From Caulobacterales bacterium (GTDB taxonomy: Bacteria > Pseudomonadota > Alphaproteobacteria > Caulobacterales > Caulobacteraceae), in contig JAFLCT010000011.1 in assembly GCA_017302335.1 (NCBI GenBank), positions 1 to 39,513 on the forward strand: DNA of 39,513 nt, in the 5' to 3' direction. Of the stretch, positions 8,004 to 19,898 are shown one piece after another. The notes below the pieces were generated by a model. It was not told where the DNA came from. It worked only from the letters and a program-made list of their open reading frames with translations, and did no database searches. The number at the start of each line of letters is the position of its first letter. The stretch's first letter is position 1. A program made the position numbers and the translations under genes.

Positions 8004-9119
8004 TCAGGTCGTGCGCTCGACGATCAGTTTCTGGATCAATGGGACCGCCGCCACGCGGCCCTCGAGACCGCCGTTCGACAAGACGAAGAAACCCAGCCCC
8101 TTGTCCGGCGCGGCCACGGCGATCGTATGCCACAGGGTGTTGGACCCTTCATGAGCGATGGTCGTCGTTCCACCGGCCCAGGTCTCGGGTCGGGTGATCC
8201 AGCCGCGCGCATAGGGCTGTCCTTCGCGTGGCGTGATCAGGCCGCGGACGCCCTCGGTCGACAGCCAGGTCTGCTCGCCCCCGATCATGACCTGTAGCCA
8301 ACGCGCGTAGTCGTACAACGTCATATGCGCCGTTCCCGCCGGTCCCAGCAGCGGCGGATTGTCCGCCCATGGCGTCGCCGGATCAACCGCGACCCGCGCG
8401 TGGGGCGGTCCCTCGTGACCCCAGGCGTTGCCCAGACCCGAGGCGTCGTGCAACGGCGCGCCCAGCCCGGCGCCGGACAGGCCCAGGGGCCAGAAGACCT
8501 CGTCGCGGATCACATCCTCCCACGGCCGTCTCGCGATCCGATCGACGACGGCGCCCAGCAGCACATAGTTGACGTTGCCGTAGGCGAACCGTCCCGGCGT
8601 CCCGGTCGGCGGCTTGCCCAGGGCCGTCCTGACGACGGCCGCGCGCTGTTCGACTACGGGCCGCGCGTCCGCCCGCGCCGCCATCAGCAGAGGCAATGTC
8701 GTCGGGTCGGTCAGTCCCGCGATGTGCCGCGTCAGGTCGTCTGGCGTGGTCGCGGCGAAGGCCGGATCGATCATCACGTCGCTGAACACGTCCGCTAGCG
8801 GCCTGGTCCAGTCCGTCAGTCCCCGCTCGACCAGACGCGCATAGGCCGCCGCCGTCATGGCCTTGGTGTTCGAACCAATGTGCCAGCGGTCCTGGCTCGT
8901 GGCCGCCTCATCGGCGCCGACCCGCCGCACCCCGCGCACGCCCGACCATTCCAGTCCGCCCGGCGTCACGATCCCAGCCGCCATCGCCGGCGGCGCGCCA
9001 GGCGTCGCCAGGGCCGCCTCCAGGGCGGCGTCGGGTCCATCGCTTCGCCGCGCCCAGCTTGGAGTCGCGACCGCGGCGGCGGCAGCGGCGACCAAGGCGC
9101 GACGGTTCAAACGGACCAT
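8004..9119 (-). CDS. Exported serine hydrolase, beta-lactamase (class C / penicillin-binding-like) family
   Basis: A 371-residue protein from the ATG at 9119. The start MVRLNRRALVAAAAAA looks like a twin-arginine or Sec signal ending near SWA-RR. The catalytic pair is Ser83-x-x-Lys86 in GSNTKAMTA, and Tyr180-Gly-Asn182 in FAYGNVNYVLLG is the second motif. HEGSNTLWHT near residue 340 takes the place of the KTG box. These features match the Pfam beta-lactamase family of D-aminopeptidases, esterases and penicillin-binding-like proteins rather than a true antibiotic-degrading enzyme. Substrate is unknown. An upstream in-frame start at 9173 would add 18 arginine-rich residues and bury the signal peptide, so it is not preferred. 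Confidence 0.88.
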   Translation of the reverse strand: MVRLNRRALVAAAAAAVATPSWARRSDGPDAALEAALATPGAPPAMAAGIVTPGGLEWSGVRGVRRVGADEAATSQDRWHIGSNTKAMTAAAYARLVERGLTDWTRPLADVFSDVMIDPAFAATTPDDLTRHIAGLTDPTTLPLLMAARADARPVVEQRAAVVRTALGKPPTGTPGRFAYGNVNYVLLGAVVDRIARRPWEDVIRDEVFWPLGLSGAGLGAPLHDASGLGNAWGHEGPPHARVAVDPATPWADNPPLLGPAGTAHMTLYDYARWLQVMIGGEQTWLSTEGVRGLITPREGQPYARGWITRPETWAGGTTTIAHEGSNTLWHTIAVAAPDKGLGFFVLSNGGLEGRVAAVPLIQKLIVERTT

Positions 9120-9239
9120 CTCAGTCTCCCTTAGACCAGACCCCGTCCTACTTCGCCGCCGCCTTCCGGTCATCTTACAAGCGGTTCAGCCTGAACGTCC
9201 CATCTGGACCCGCCCGCGGCGCGACGGCAACATGAGACC

Positions 9240-9986
9240 ATGAGCAAATCCGACGATTACGACGCCGAGCTGGAACAGCTTCAGATCCAACTGGTCGAAA
9301 CCCAGGCCTGGGCCATGGAACAGGGCCTGCGCGTCCTGATCCTGTTCGAGGGCCGCGACAGCGCGGGCAAGGACGGGGCGATCAAACGCATCGTCGAATA
9401 CATGGCCCCGCGCCAGACCCGCGTCGTGGCCCTGCCCAAGCCGACCGAGCGTGAAACCGGGCAATGGTATTTCCAACGTTATGTCCCGCACCTGCCGGCA
9501 CGGGGCGAGATCGTGCTCTTCAACCGCTCCTGGTACAATCGCGGCGGGGTCGAGCCGGTCATGGGCTTCTGCACGCCCGACCAGCACGAACAGTTCCTGC
9601 ACGACGCGCCGCGCTTCGAGCGGATGCTGACCGATGACGGCGTCATCCTGATCAAACTGTGGCTCGACATTTCCAAGAGCGAACAGGCTGAACGCCTGAC
9701 AGCGCGGACCACCGATCCGCTCAAGCGTTTCAAGACCTCGCCCCTGGACGCCGAGGCCCAGAAGCGATGGGACGCCTATTCCGCCGCCCGCGACGGTATG
9801 CTGGCCGCGACCCATACCGACCAGGCGCCCTGGACGATCGTCGCCACGGACAAGAAGAAGCGGGCGCGGCTGAACATCATCCGCTATATCCTGCACCGAC
9901 TGGATCGACCGGGCCTGAAGGCCGACCGGCCCGATCCCGACATCGTCTTCCCTGCGGATCGCGCCGAGGGGCGTCTGGCGAGCTGA
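9240..9986 (+). CDS. ppk2: Polyphosphate kinase 2 family protein
   Basis: A 248-residue single-domain PPK2. The Walker A motif is EGRDSAGKDG (about residues 37-46), the Walker B/lid region is LFNRSWYNRGGVEPVMGF, and LKLWLDISKSEQ is replaced here by the close IKLWLDISKSEQ. These enzymes use polyphosphate to phosphorylate nucleoside di- or monophosphates; class I, single-domain and ADP/GDP-preferring, is the best guess from length and motifs. ATG at 9240 starts 120 bases from the divergent serine hydrolase start. No ppk1 or exopolyphosphatase gene is nearby. Confidence 0.9.
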   Translation: MSKSDDYDAELEQLQIQLVETQAWAMEQGLRVLILFEGRDSAGKDGAIKRIVEYMAPRQTRVVALPKPTERETGQWYFQRYVPHLPARGEIVLFNRSWYNRGGVEPVMGFCTPDQHEQFLHDAPRFERMLTDDGVILIKLWLDISKSEQAERLTARTTDPLKRFKTSPLDAEAQKRWDAYSAARDGMLAATHTDQAPWTIVATDKKKRARLNIIRYILHRLDRPGLKADRPDPDIVFPADRAEGRLAS

Positions 9987-9989
9987 CGC

Positions 9990-10277
9990 CTATTCCAGTC
10001 CCAGCAGCCAGCGGTCCAGGCGCACGGCGCGAACGACCGCGCCGGGCAGGGCCTGGGTCAGATCAGCCCGGCGACGCATGATCCAGTTCAGGCAGTCCAG
10101 TCGGCTGACGAACGGGCTGAAGTCGTCGCGCGTCGGCGCCAGGGTCTCGACGTGCACCAGATAGCGAGCGCCGCGCACGCACCCCGGCGCCGCCGACCAG
10201 TCGCGACGGGGCGCGACGATGGCGGGAACCCACCACTCGTGACGGGCGTCCAGACTTTCGACCTCGGCTCGGCGCAT
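9990..10277 (-). CDS. Small hypothetical protein
   Basis: A 95-residue basic, tryptophan-rich protein with no motif I recognise. It is tail-to-tail with ppk2, the stops only three bases apart, and sits downstream of katG on the same strand beyond a hairpin. Codon choice is G/C-ending as in the neighbours and the only competing frames are shadows, which supports it being a gene. No signal peptide or membrane helix is visible. The start could also lie at a nearby codon. Confidence 0.5.
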   Translation of the reverse strand: MRRAEVESLDARHEWWVPAIVAPRRDWSAAPGCVRGARYLVHVETLAPTRDDFSPFVSRLDCLNWIMRRRADLTQALPGAVVRAVRLDRWLLGLE

Positions 10278-10290
10278 GGCGCGGCTCCGC

Positions 10291-10324
10291 CATGATCCCT
10301 GCCGATTGCGCAGCAGGGATCGTG
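10291..10324 (-). terminator. Hairpin downstream of katG
   Basis: A 12-bp stem with one G-U pair (10291-10302 with 10313-10324, core GATCCCTGC/GCAGGGATC) and a 10-base loop begins 11 bases past the katG stop. It lacks a T run, so it may stabilise the mRNA 3' end or act with Rho. Confidence 0.5.
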
Positions 10325-10335
10325 ACGGCTGGCCC

Positions 10336-12664
<2,329 letters not shown>

Positions 12665-12696
12665 GCATACGGCGACCCCTTCGGGCCGCCGTATGC
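12665..12696 (-). terminator. Long hairpin between the hydrolase gene and katG
   Basis: A perfect 10-bp inverted repeat (GCATACGGCG 12665-12674, CGCCGTATGC 12687-12696) encloses a loop that can itself pair CCC with GGG. It lies 31 bases beyond the stop of the alpha/beta hydrolase gene and upstream of katG. There is no T run. It probably separates the two transcripts. Confidence 0.5.
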
Positions 12697-12726
12697 GGAC
12701 TTCGCGGCGCGATGGACGCCGCGACC

Positions 12727-13665
12727 CTATTTCAGGAAGTCATCGACGGCGCGGGCGAAGGCGTCCGGCTGATCGGCCATGATGAAGTGGCGGCTGTCGT
12801 CGATGCGGATCAGCTTGACCCCCGGAAGATCGGCGTATTGCGCGGCCCACAGGACGTCGGCTATCGCCGCGGGCGCGCCGCCGTCGGCGTCCGAAGCGTA
12901 GAGAGCGGTCACCGGCGTGGTCATGGCGGCCAGACCCGGCCGCGCATCGGTGGTCATGACGTCCCGCATCGCGGTGCCCAGGGCGTGACGGTCGGTGGCC
13001 AGCGACCACTGCACGATCCGCTCCCGTTCCGTCGGGTTGCGCGACATACCGTTGGCCGTCTGCCGTTGACTGGCCAGGAAATCCTCGTCCGAGGTCGCGG
13101 TCAGGCCGGCGGCCATCCGTTCAGCCATGGGGCGCACGGTCTCGACCGTCGCCGTCGGGCCGAACAGCGAACCGAAGAACGGCAGACTGTCGACGCTCAT
13201 CAACCGATCAACCCGCTCAGGATGTTGCTGGGCCAGCAGCAATCCGGTCAGGGCGCCCATGGAGTGACCGATGACGGCGGGGCGGCCATCCGTATGTTCA
13301 GCGACATAGCGGGCCAGTTCGTCGACCACCGGTTGCAGGAAGGCGCCGTCGCCGTGGCTCCAGGGTTCCCCGGCGAACCCGGCCAACTGCACCAGATGCA
13401 CCCGGTGCGTCGTCTTCAGCCGCTCGGCCTCGGCGCGCCAGACTTCGCGCGACGATCCCAGGCCGGGAATCAGTACGATGTCCGGTCCCGACCCCACCAC
13501 CTCGACCGACAGTCGGTCCGAGACGAAGGGCGCCTGGACCTGGGCCTGGGCGGGCGTCTCGGCGCGTGCGACGGAGACGGCGGCTCCGGCCGCCAGGGCG
13601 ACAGCGGAGGCGATCATCAGGGCGCGCAGGGTCGCGCGGCCCGCAGGGGGAGCGATGAACGGCAT
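12727..13665 (-). CDS. Exported alpha/beta hydrolase
   Basis: A 312-residue protein with an N-terminal signal sequence ending near VARA-ET (about residue 35). The nucleophile elbow is GHSMG with Ser135, the oxyanion segment is LIPGLGSSREVW, and the catalytic His is in DDSRHFIMADQPDAF near the C-terminus. It is a serine esterase or amidase of the alpha/beta fold in the periplasm; substrate unknown. It starts 35 bases after the Xre regulator gene on the same strand. Its ribosome site AAGGA sits in a copy of half of the operator found in front of the cluster, so it is probably part of that regulated unit. Confidence 0.87.
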   Translation of the reverse strand: MPFIAPPAGRATLRALMIASAVALAAGAAVSVARAETPAQAQVQAPFVSDRLSVEVVGSGPDIVLIPGLGSSREVWRAEAERLKTTHRVHLVQLAGFAGEPWSHGDGAFLQPVVDELARYVAEHTDGRPAVIGHSMGALTGLLLAQQHPERVDRLMSVDSLPFFGSLFGPTATVETVRPMAERMAAGLTATSDEDFLASQRQTANGMSRNPTERERIVQWSLATDRHALGTAMRDVMTTDARPGLAAMTTPVTALYASDADGGAPAAIADVLWAAQYADLPGVKLIRIDDSRHFIMADQPDAFARAVDDFLK

Positions 13666-13676
13666 GACGAAATCCT

Positions 13677-13694
13677 TGTAAGGTTATCCCGACT
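13677..13694 (-). promoter_or_regulatory. Possible degenerate second operator before the hydrolase gene
   Basis: TGTAAGG (13677-13683) is identical to one arm of the 14313-14330 palindrome. After the same 4-base spacing the other arm is CCCGACT, matching CCTTACA at four of seven positions. It overlaps the hydrolase ribosome site. Similarity is seen; binding is inferred, and part of the match could come from the shared AAGGA ribosome site. Confidence 0.35.
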
Positions 13695-13699
13695 TCACA

Positions 13700-13897
13700 T
13701 CAGGCGTGAGGGTTGTCGAAAATGTCCTCGACCGGTCGCCCGAACATCGCGGCGATGCGATAGGCCAGGTCCAGCGAGGGGTCGTGTTTCTCGGTCTCCA
13801 GGGCGTTGACGGCCTGGCGCGACACGCCCAACCGATCGCCGAGATCCTGCTGCGTCCAACCCTGTTCGGCGCGCAGCACCTTCAGACGGTTCCTCAT
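13700..13897 (-). CDS. Xre-family helix-turn-helix regulator
   Basis: A 65-residue protein that is little more than a Cro/CI-type helix-turn-helix: TQQDLGDRLGVSRQAVNALETEKHDPSLDLAYRIAAMFGRPVEDIF. This is the small YgzD/YozG-like type usually encoded beside a membrane protein of unknown function. The start codon overlaps the stop of the upstream membrane protein gene as TGATG, so translation is coupled. It is the obvious candidate to bind the palindrome in front of the cluster as an autorepressor. Confidence 0.93.
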   Translation of the reverse strand: MRNRLKVLRAEQGWTQQDLGDRLGVSRQAVNALETEKHDPSLDLAYRIAAMFGRPVEDIFDNPHA

Positions 13898-14298
13898 CAG
13901 CGGCTGGTCCGAATGAAGGGGCTGACCAGGCCGAACAAGGCCCAGAACAGCGGATAGATCATCCAGGCGGGAATGTGCGGCGCATCCCCGTAGCTCTCCA
14001 TGAAGCCCCAGGCGCAGGCGATCGCCATCGCCAATCCCGAGGCGACGATGAACCGTTTGGCCAACAGAGCGCGCATGAACTCGTCGCTTTCGCCCATCAG
14101 CGCCAGGGTGGCCCAGATCTGCCCCCCCACCGGCGCGGCGACCACCAGCCCCAAGATCAAACCCGCCGTATGTCCGATATCGTCGAATGCGCCGAAGATG
14201 GCCGCGACATTGATCGCGACATAGCCGCCCATGAAGGCCATGGTGCGAACCAGATATTTCTTATAGGGGGCCGTGCCCTTGGCGGAAGCGATGTCCAT
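13897..14298 (-). CDS. Small multi-pass membrane protein paired with Xre regulator
   Basis: A 133-residue protein with four hydrophobic stretches (roughly residues 19-38, 44-62, 83-102 and 110-128). I recognise no enzymatic motif. Genes of this sort (small four-helix membrane protein followed by a 65-70 residue Xre regulator) are a recurrent bacterial pair whose function is unknown. ATG at 14298 is preceded by AAGGAG; the gene overlaps the regulator start by one base and heads the three-gene cluster. Confidence 0.85.
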   Translation of the reverse strand: MDIASAKGTAPYKKYLVRTMAFMGGYVAINVAAIFGAFDDIGHTAGLILGLVVAAPVGGQIWATLALMGESDEFMRALLAKRFIVASGLAMAIACAWGFMESYGDAPHIPAWMIYPLFWALFGLVSPFIRTSR

Positions 14299-14312
14299 TG
14301 CCGATCTCCTTT

Positions 14313-14330
14313 TGTAAGGACAACCTTACA
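14313..14330 (-). promoter_or_regulatory. Palindromic operator of the membrane protein/Xre cluster
   Basis: A perfect inverted repeat, TGTAAGG - 4 bases - CCTTACA, lies 15 bases upstream of the ATG at 14298. On the minus strand a TTGACA -35 box occupies 14350-14345 and a weak -10 (TAAGGT, 14328-14323) falls inside the palindrome, so a bound repressor would block the polymerase. Confidence 0.65.
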
Positions 14331-14339
14331 CGACACTTA

Positions 14340-14357
14340 TGTCATGTCAACCTGACA
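14340..14357. promoter_or_regulatory. Second inverted repeat over the -35 box
   Basis: TGTCA (14340-14344) and TGACA (14353-14357) form a 5-bp dyad with an 8-base spacer that covers the TTGACA -35 element. It lies between the divergent cluster and the desaturase gene and could serve either. The repeat is short and may be chance. Confidence 0.3.
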
Positions 14358-14424
14358 AAATATCAGCCCGCCCTGACATCGACCGGCCTTTGCGAGACCT
14401 GCTGCGAGGGCGTAATCTGACGCC

Positions 14425-15360
14425 ATGCCCGCCGCGCCCCGCATCGCCGCCGCCCGCCTGTTCACGCCAGAGCAATGGGCGCCGTTCCAGCGGCGCTCGG
14501 CCTGGATCGGGCCTCTGCTGGTGCTGCACTGCTGGACGACGATCATCGCGGCCGTCGTCGTCGGCGTGGTCTGGCCCTGGCTGATTCCCCTGTCGATCAT
14601 GGTCATCGGCACGCGCCAACTGGGTCTGGCGATCCTGATGCACGAGGCGGCGCATGGCGGCCTGACGCCAAGCCCGCGGCTGAACGACGCTCTGGGCCAC
14701 TGGCTGTGCGCCGTGCCCATCGGCGCCGACCTTGGCGCCTACCGCCCCTATCACCTGGCCCACCACAAATACGCCCAACAGCCCGAGGACCCCGATCTCG
14801 TCCTATCGGCGCCCTTTCCCGTCACGCCCGCTTCGCTGCGGCGCAAGCTGATCCGCGATCTGAGCGGCCAGACCTTCTTCAAACAGCGAGTTCTGTTCGC
14901 CCTGAAGGCGTTTAGAAGCACGCGCGACGAAGACCTGGCCGAGGGTGCGGTGGTGACGGGCCGGTCGGTCGCCCCCTTCCTGCTGGTCAATCTCGGCCTG
15001 TTGGCGGTCTGCGCCCTGGCGGGCGTCTGGTGGGCCTATTTCGTCCTGTGGCTGCTGCCCATGGCGACCTGGTTCCCCATGGTCACCCGCATCCGCAACA
15101 TCGCCGAACACGCCTGTGTGCAAGGCTCGGCCGACGACGCCTTCCGCGCCGCGCGCACGACGAAAGCCCGTTGGCTGGAGCGCGCCTTCATCGCCCCCTA
15201 TTGGGTCAATTTCCACGCCGAGCATCACCTGTTCATGCACGTCCCCTGCTGGCGTCTGCCCGACCTGCACCGTGCGCTCCGCACGCGGCCAGAGGGCGCA
15301 CGGATGGAAACCGCGACCGGCTATGCCCAGGTGCTGAGAACGGCGACGCGCGTTTCATGA
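14425..15360 (+). CDS. Membrane fatty acid desaturase family protein
   Basis: A 311-residue integral membrane di-iron enzyme. The three histidine boxes are all present: HEAAH (73-77), HLAHH (110-114) and HAEHH (264-268). Membrane helices flank them. The family includes lipid desaturases and carotenoid hydroxylases/ketolases, and the spacing and EHACVQG segment match the fatty-acid-desaturase Pfam group broadly; the acyl or other substrate is not determinable. The gene ends in ATGA overlapping the methyltransferase start, so the two are coupled. An upstream promoter region of 126 bases is shared with the divergent membrane protein cluster. Confidence 0.9.
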   Translation: MPAAPRIAAARLFTPEQWAPFQRRSAWIGPLLVLHCWTTIIAAVVVGVVWPWLIPLSIMVIGTRQLGLAILMHEAAHGGLTPSPRLNDALGHWLCAVPIGADLGAYRPYHLAHHKYAQQPEDPDLVLSAPFPVTPASLRRKLIRDLSGQTFFKQRVLFALKAFRSTRDEDLAEGAVVTGRSVAPFLLVNLGLLAVCALAGVWWAYFVLWLLPMATWFPMVTRIRNIAEHACVQGSADDAFRAARTTKARWLERAFIAPYWVNFHAEHHLFMHVPCWRLPDLHRALRTRPEGARMETATGYAQVLRTATRVS

Positions 15361-16004
15361 CCATCGCCGATCCGGCGGCCTTCATCGCCGCCAACACCCG
15401 TCTGCAAGCCGTGCCGCACGCGCCGGAAATCAACCTCTGGCTGGCTGACGAGATCACGCCTCTGTGGCGGTTGACCGAGGAAGAGCTGGGCGAGATGGGC
15501 TTGCCGCCGCCGTTCTGGGCCTTCGCCTGGGCGGGCGGCCAGGCCCTGGCGCGCTGGATTCTGGATCACCCCGAAACGGTAGCCGGTCGGCGAGTGATCG
15601 ATTTCGCCTGCGGCTCGGGCCTGGTCGGGATCGCAGCGATGAAGGCGGGCGCGGCCAGCGTGCTGTGCGCTGACATAGACCCCTTCTGCGCCGCCGCCGT
15701 CGCCCTGAACGCCGCCGCCAACGGCGTCGCCCTCACCTTCACCGAACGCGATCTGCTGGACGCCGCCCCGCCCCCGGCCGACGTCGTCTGCGCGGGCGAT
15801 GTCTGTTACGAAAAACCGATGACCGACCGCGTCCTGGCCTGGCTGGCCCAGGCCAGGGGCCAGGGCGCGCAGGTCCTGATCGGCGATCCAGGGCGCACCT
15901 ATTTCCCGCGCGAGGGCCTGACCTTCCTGGCCGAATACCGGGTGCCGACGACGCGCGAGCTGGAGGATCAGGAGATCAAGCGCGCGTCGGTCTGGGCGCT
16001 TTAG
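15357..16004 (+). CDS. Class I SAM methyltransferase, ETFB lysine methyltransferase-like
   Basis: A 215-residue methyltransferase with SAM motif I VIDFACGSGLVG (80-91), acidic motif II CADIDPF, and DVVCAGDVCYEKP as the post-II region. The segment LPPPFWAFAWAGGQALARW just before motif I is typical of the bacterial relatives of mitochondrial ETFB-KMT, which methylates the beta subunit of electron-transfer flavoprotein. Its start overlaps the desaturase stop (ATGA). It ends three bases from the convergent lipoprotein gene. The protein substrate is inferred from family resemblance; the window has acyl-CoA dehydrogenases, which would use ETF, but no etf genes. Confidence 0.85.
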   Translation: MTIADPAAFIAANTRLQAVPHAPEINLWLADEITPLWRLTEEELGEMGLPPPFWAFAWAGGQALARWILDHPETVAGRRVIDFACGSGLVGIAAMKAGAASVLCADIDPFCAAAVALNAAANGVALTFTERDLLDAAPPPADVVCAGDVCYEKPMTDRVLAWLAQARGQGAQVLIGDPGRTYFPREGLTFLAEYRVPTTRELEDQEIKRASVWAL

Positions 16005-16007
16005 CCG

Positions 16008-16844
16008 TCACCCTTGCTGCGGCCGCGCATCGCCCGACTTGATCGGCGCCCCGGCGAACTCCTCGGCATAGGCGGGGGCGATCAGGGCGCGGAACACGCT
16101 CTGCGGAACCACGATCTCATACGGACCCTCGGCATAGGGTCCGACCTGATACGGCCCGATCAGGAAGGTCAGCCCCCCCGCCTTGCCCGGAACCGTCCCC
16201 GGCGTCAGCACGAAGGGCGTCTGCAAGGCGCGCGGGCACGACCATTGCGCGCCCTCCAGCGACACAGGCTCGGCGTCGGGCGAGCGGTCTTTCTTGGCCG
16301 CATTGATCGCCGCGCACAGGGCCTGGTCCAGCGCCCGGCCGTCCGCGCCCTTCCTGAACAGGTCGGCGACCGTGATCTGCCGCTTCAGAGCCTTGTCCCA
16401 CAGCACCCCGGCGAACAGGCTGTTGCCGTGGGCGCCGCCAGTAAAGTCGTAGTCGACGCGCTTCAGGCTGAACAGCTTGCCGGTCTCGGCGGCGGGTTGC
16501 AGTTCGATGGTCTTCTCATAGGGCGGCATACCCGGCTCAGTCCCCGCCTCGGTGCGGTCGGCCTGTGCGCCCTCCACGAACTGACGCAGATCGCGCACGG
16601 CGTCGGCGTACAGCGTGGCGTGCAGGTCCGGCTGGCTCTTGAGCGTCGGCGGCAGCTTCAGCGAGACCGTGGCGTAGGGCGTGCCGCTCTCATAGGCCAG
16701 GGGCGCCCCCGCCTCGGCGACGGTCGCCGCGGCGCCGGGCGCGGCCGACGGCGCATCGGGTGCGGCCTTTTCCCGATCCCGGTTGCAAGCGGAAAGCGCC
16801 AGGGCGGCGGCGCAGGCGACGAGGACGATACGCGAGGCGGACAT
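16008..16844 (-). CDS. Lipoprotein with DUF4163/DUF3298-like domains
   Basis: A 278-residue protein with a lipoprotein signal, ALSAC with the lipidated Cys20, followed by a charged, Ala/Pro-rich linker to about residue 50. The body shows a KRVDYDFTGGAHGNS segment and a C-terminal PYEIVVPQSVFRALI segment, typical of the DUF4163 plus DUF3298 arrangement also found in the extracytoplasmic part of RsiV. The family's function in Gram-negative bacteria is not established. No sigma factor lies beside it, so an anti-sigma role is not supported. Confidence 0.8.
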   Translation of the reverse strand: MSASRIVLVACAAALALSACNRDREKAAPDAPSAAPGAAATVAEAGAPLAYESGTPYATVSLKLPPTLKSQPDLHATLYADAVRDLRQFVEGAQADRTEAGTEPGMPPYEKTIELQPAAETGKLFSLKRVDYDFTGGAHGNSLFAGVLWDKALKRQITVADLFRKGADGRALDQALCAAINAAKKDRSPDAEPVSLEGAQWSCPRALQTPFVLTPGTVPGKAGGLTFLIGPYQVGPYAEGPYEIVVPQSVFRALIAPAYAEEFAGAPIKSGDARPQQG

Positions 16845-16865
16845 GGGCAGGCTCCGGGGTTCGCC

Positions 16866-17834
16866 CTAGATTAACGCCCCCAGGCCGATGGCCGCCAGCA
16901 GGATCAGCCCCGCCTCGCGATTCGACTTGAACAGCCGCAACGCCAACGCCGGGTCATCAGGCTTCAGGCTGCGCACCTGCCAGGCCAGATGTGCGGCATA
17001 GGCGACCAGCACGCCGAAGAAGCCCGCCCCCAGATTGGCCGACCAGCCCGCGATCGCGGCGAACGCCACGGCCAGCACATAGAAGACCCCGACCCCGGCC
17101 CTGACCCGCCCGCCCAGCCGCCGCGCCGAGGACTTCACCCCGACCATGGCGTCGTCCTCGATGTCTTGCAGCGCGTAGAGGGTGTCATAGCCCAGGGTCC
17201 AGAACACCCCGCCCAGCCACAGCCACAGCCCCGCCCACACCAGCGGCAGGAACGGCCCTAGCACCGGCGCCAGGGCGGCGCTGAACGCGAAACCGCCCGC
17301 CGCCGCATAGCCCATCAGCGCGCCCCAGTTGAACGTCAGTCCCAGCCATGCCTGCGGCCACCAAGTGATGCGCTTCATGAACGGATAGGCCGCCACCAGC
17401 GCCAGCGACCCGACCCCCAGCAGGATCGCCGTGGCGTTCAGCGTCAGCAGGATCAGCATGGCGGTCAGGCTACATCCCGCCACGAACCCCCACGCCCCCT
17501 TGACCGAAATCCGCCCGCTGGCCACCGGCCGCCCGGCCGTGCGCGCCACCTGACGATCGATGTCGCGATCGACGATGTCGTTGAAGGCGCAGCCCGCCGC
17601 CCGCATCAGACAGGCGCCCAGGGCGAAGCCCAGGAACAGCCACGCCTCATACGCCCCCGGCCGAATGCGATAGTGCGCCAGCGCCAGGGCGATCCCCTGC
17701 CATCCGGGCAGCAGCAGAAGCCATATCCCGATCGGCCGATCGAACCGCCCCAGCTTCAGCCAGGGCTTCAACGCCTCGGGCGCATACCGATCCACCCAGT
17801 TGCGGCCGGCGTCGGGAAGGGGGGCGGAGGTCAT
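16866..17834 (-). CDS. ubiA: 4-hydroxybenzoate polyprenyltransferase UbiA
   Basis: A 322-residue membrane prenyltransferase that joins the polyprenyl tail to 4-hydroxybenzoate in ubiquinone synthesis. The two Asp-rich prenyl-diphosphate/magnesium motifs are NDIVDRDID and YALQDIEDD, and GRPVASG follows the first. About eight or nine hydrophobic helices cover the rest. The N-terminal WLKLGRFDRPIGIWLLLLPGWQGIALA is diagnostic of UbiA rather than other family members. ATG at 17834 fits the family start; the open frame upstream lies inside lepA. It lies 41 bases downstream of lepA on the same strand. Confidence 0.95.
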   Translation of the reverse strand: MTSAPLPDAGRNWVDRYAPEALKPWLKLGRFDRPIGIWLLLLPGWQGIALALAHYRIRPGAYEAWLFLGFALGACLMRAAGCAFNDIVDRDIDRQVARTAGRPVASGRISVKGAWGFVAGCSLTAMLILLTLNATAILLGVGSLALVAAYPFMKRITWWPQAWLGLTFNWGALMGYAAAGGFAFSAALAPVLGPFLPLVWAGLWLWLGGVFWTLGYDTLYALQDIEDDAMVGVKSSARRLGGRVRAGVGVFYVLAVAFAAIAGWSANLGAGFFGVLVAYAAHLAWQVRSLKPDDPALALRLFKSNREAGLILLAAIGLGALI

Positions 17835-17875
17835 GGCATGGACCCTATGGGGTGAGCAGCTTGTCGCGCGCAGCC

Positions 17876-19684
<1,809 letters not shown>

Positions 19685-19830
19685 GGCGCGCGCCTAGCAC
19701 GGCGCAAAGAAAATCGCCAATGTGACGATCGCGCGTCTTGCGGAACACGCCTCTTCCAATATCTCACACAAGCGTGTCTTTGTCGGTTTGGAACAAGTCG
19801 CGAACGAGCATAAGAAAAGCGTTTGATTTC

Positions 19831-19850
19831 GGCGCCCGCGACCGGGCGCC
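19831..19850 (+). promoter_or_regulatory. Hairpin in the lepA/efflux intergenic region
   Basis: A 7-bp stem, GGCGCCC (19831-19837) with GGGCGCC (19844-19850), lies about 50 bases before the adaptor gene and is probably in its leader. The 19685-19898 region must hold promoters for both lepA and the efflux genes, but I could not identify convincing -35/-10 pairs. Confidence 0.35.
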
Positions 19851-19898
19851 CACCGTCGCCGGCCTCCCCGCCGACGGACACACAGGGGATGAACTGAC

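Noticed and set aside
8004-9119. Antibiotic resistance beta-lactamase
   Set aside because: The protein has SxxK and YxN but the third box is not KTG-like and the sequence matches the general serine hydrolase group.
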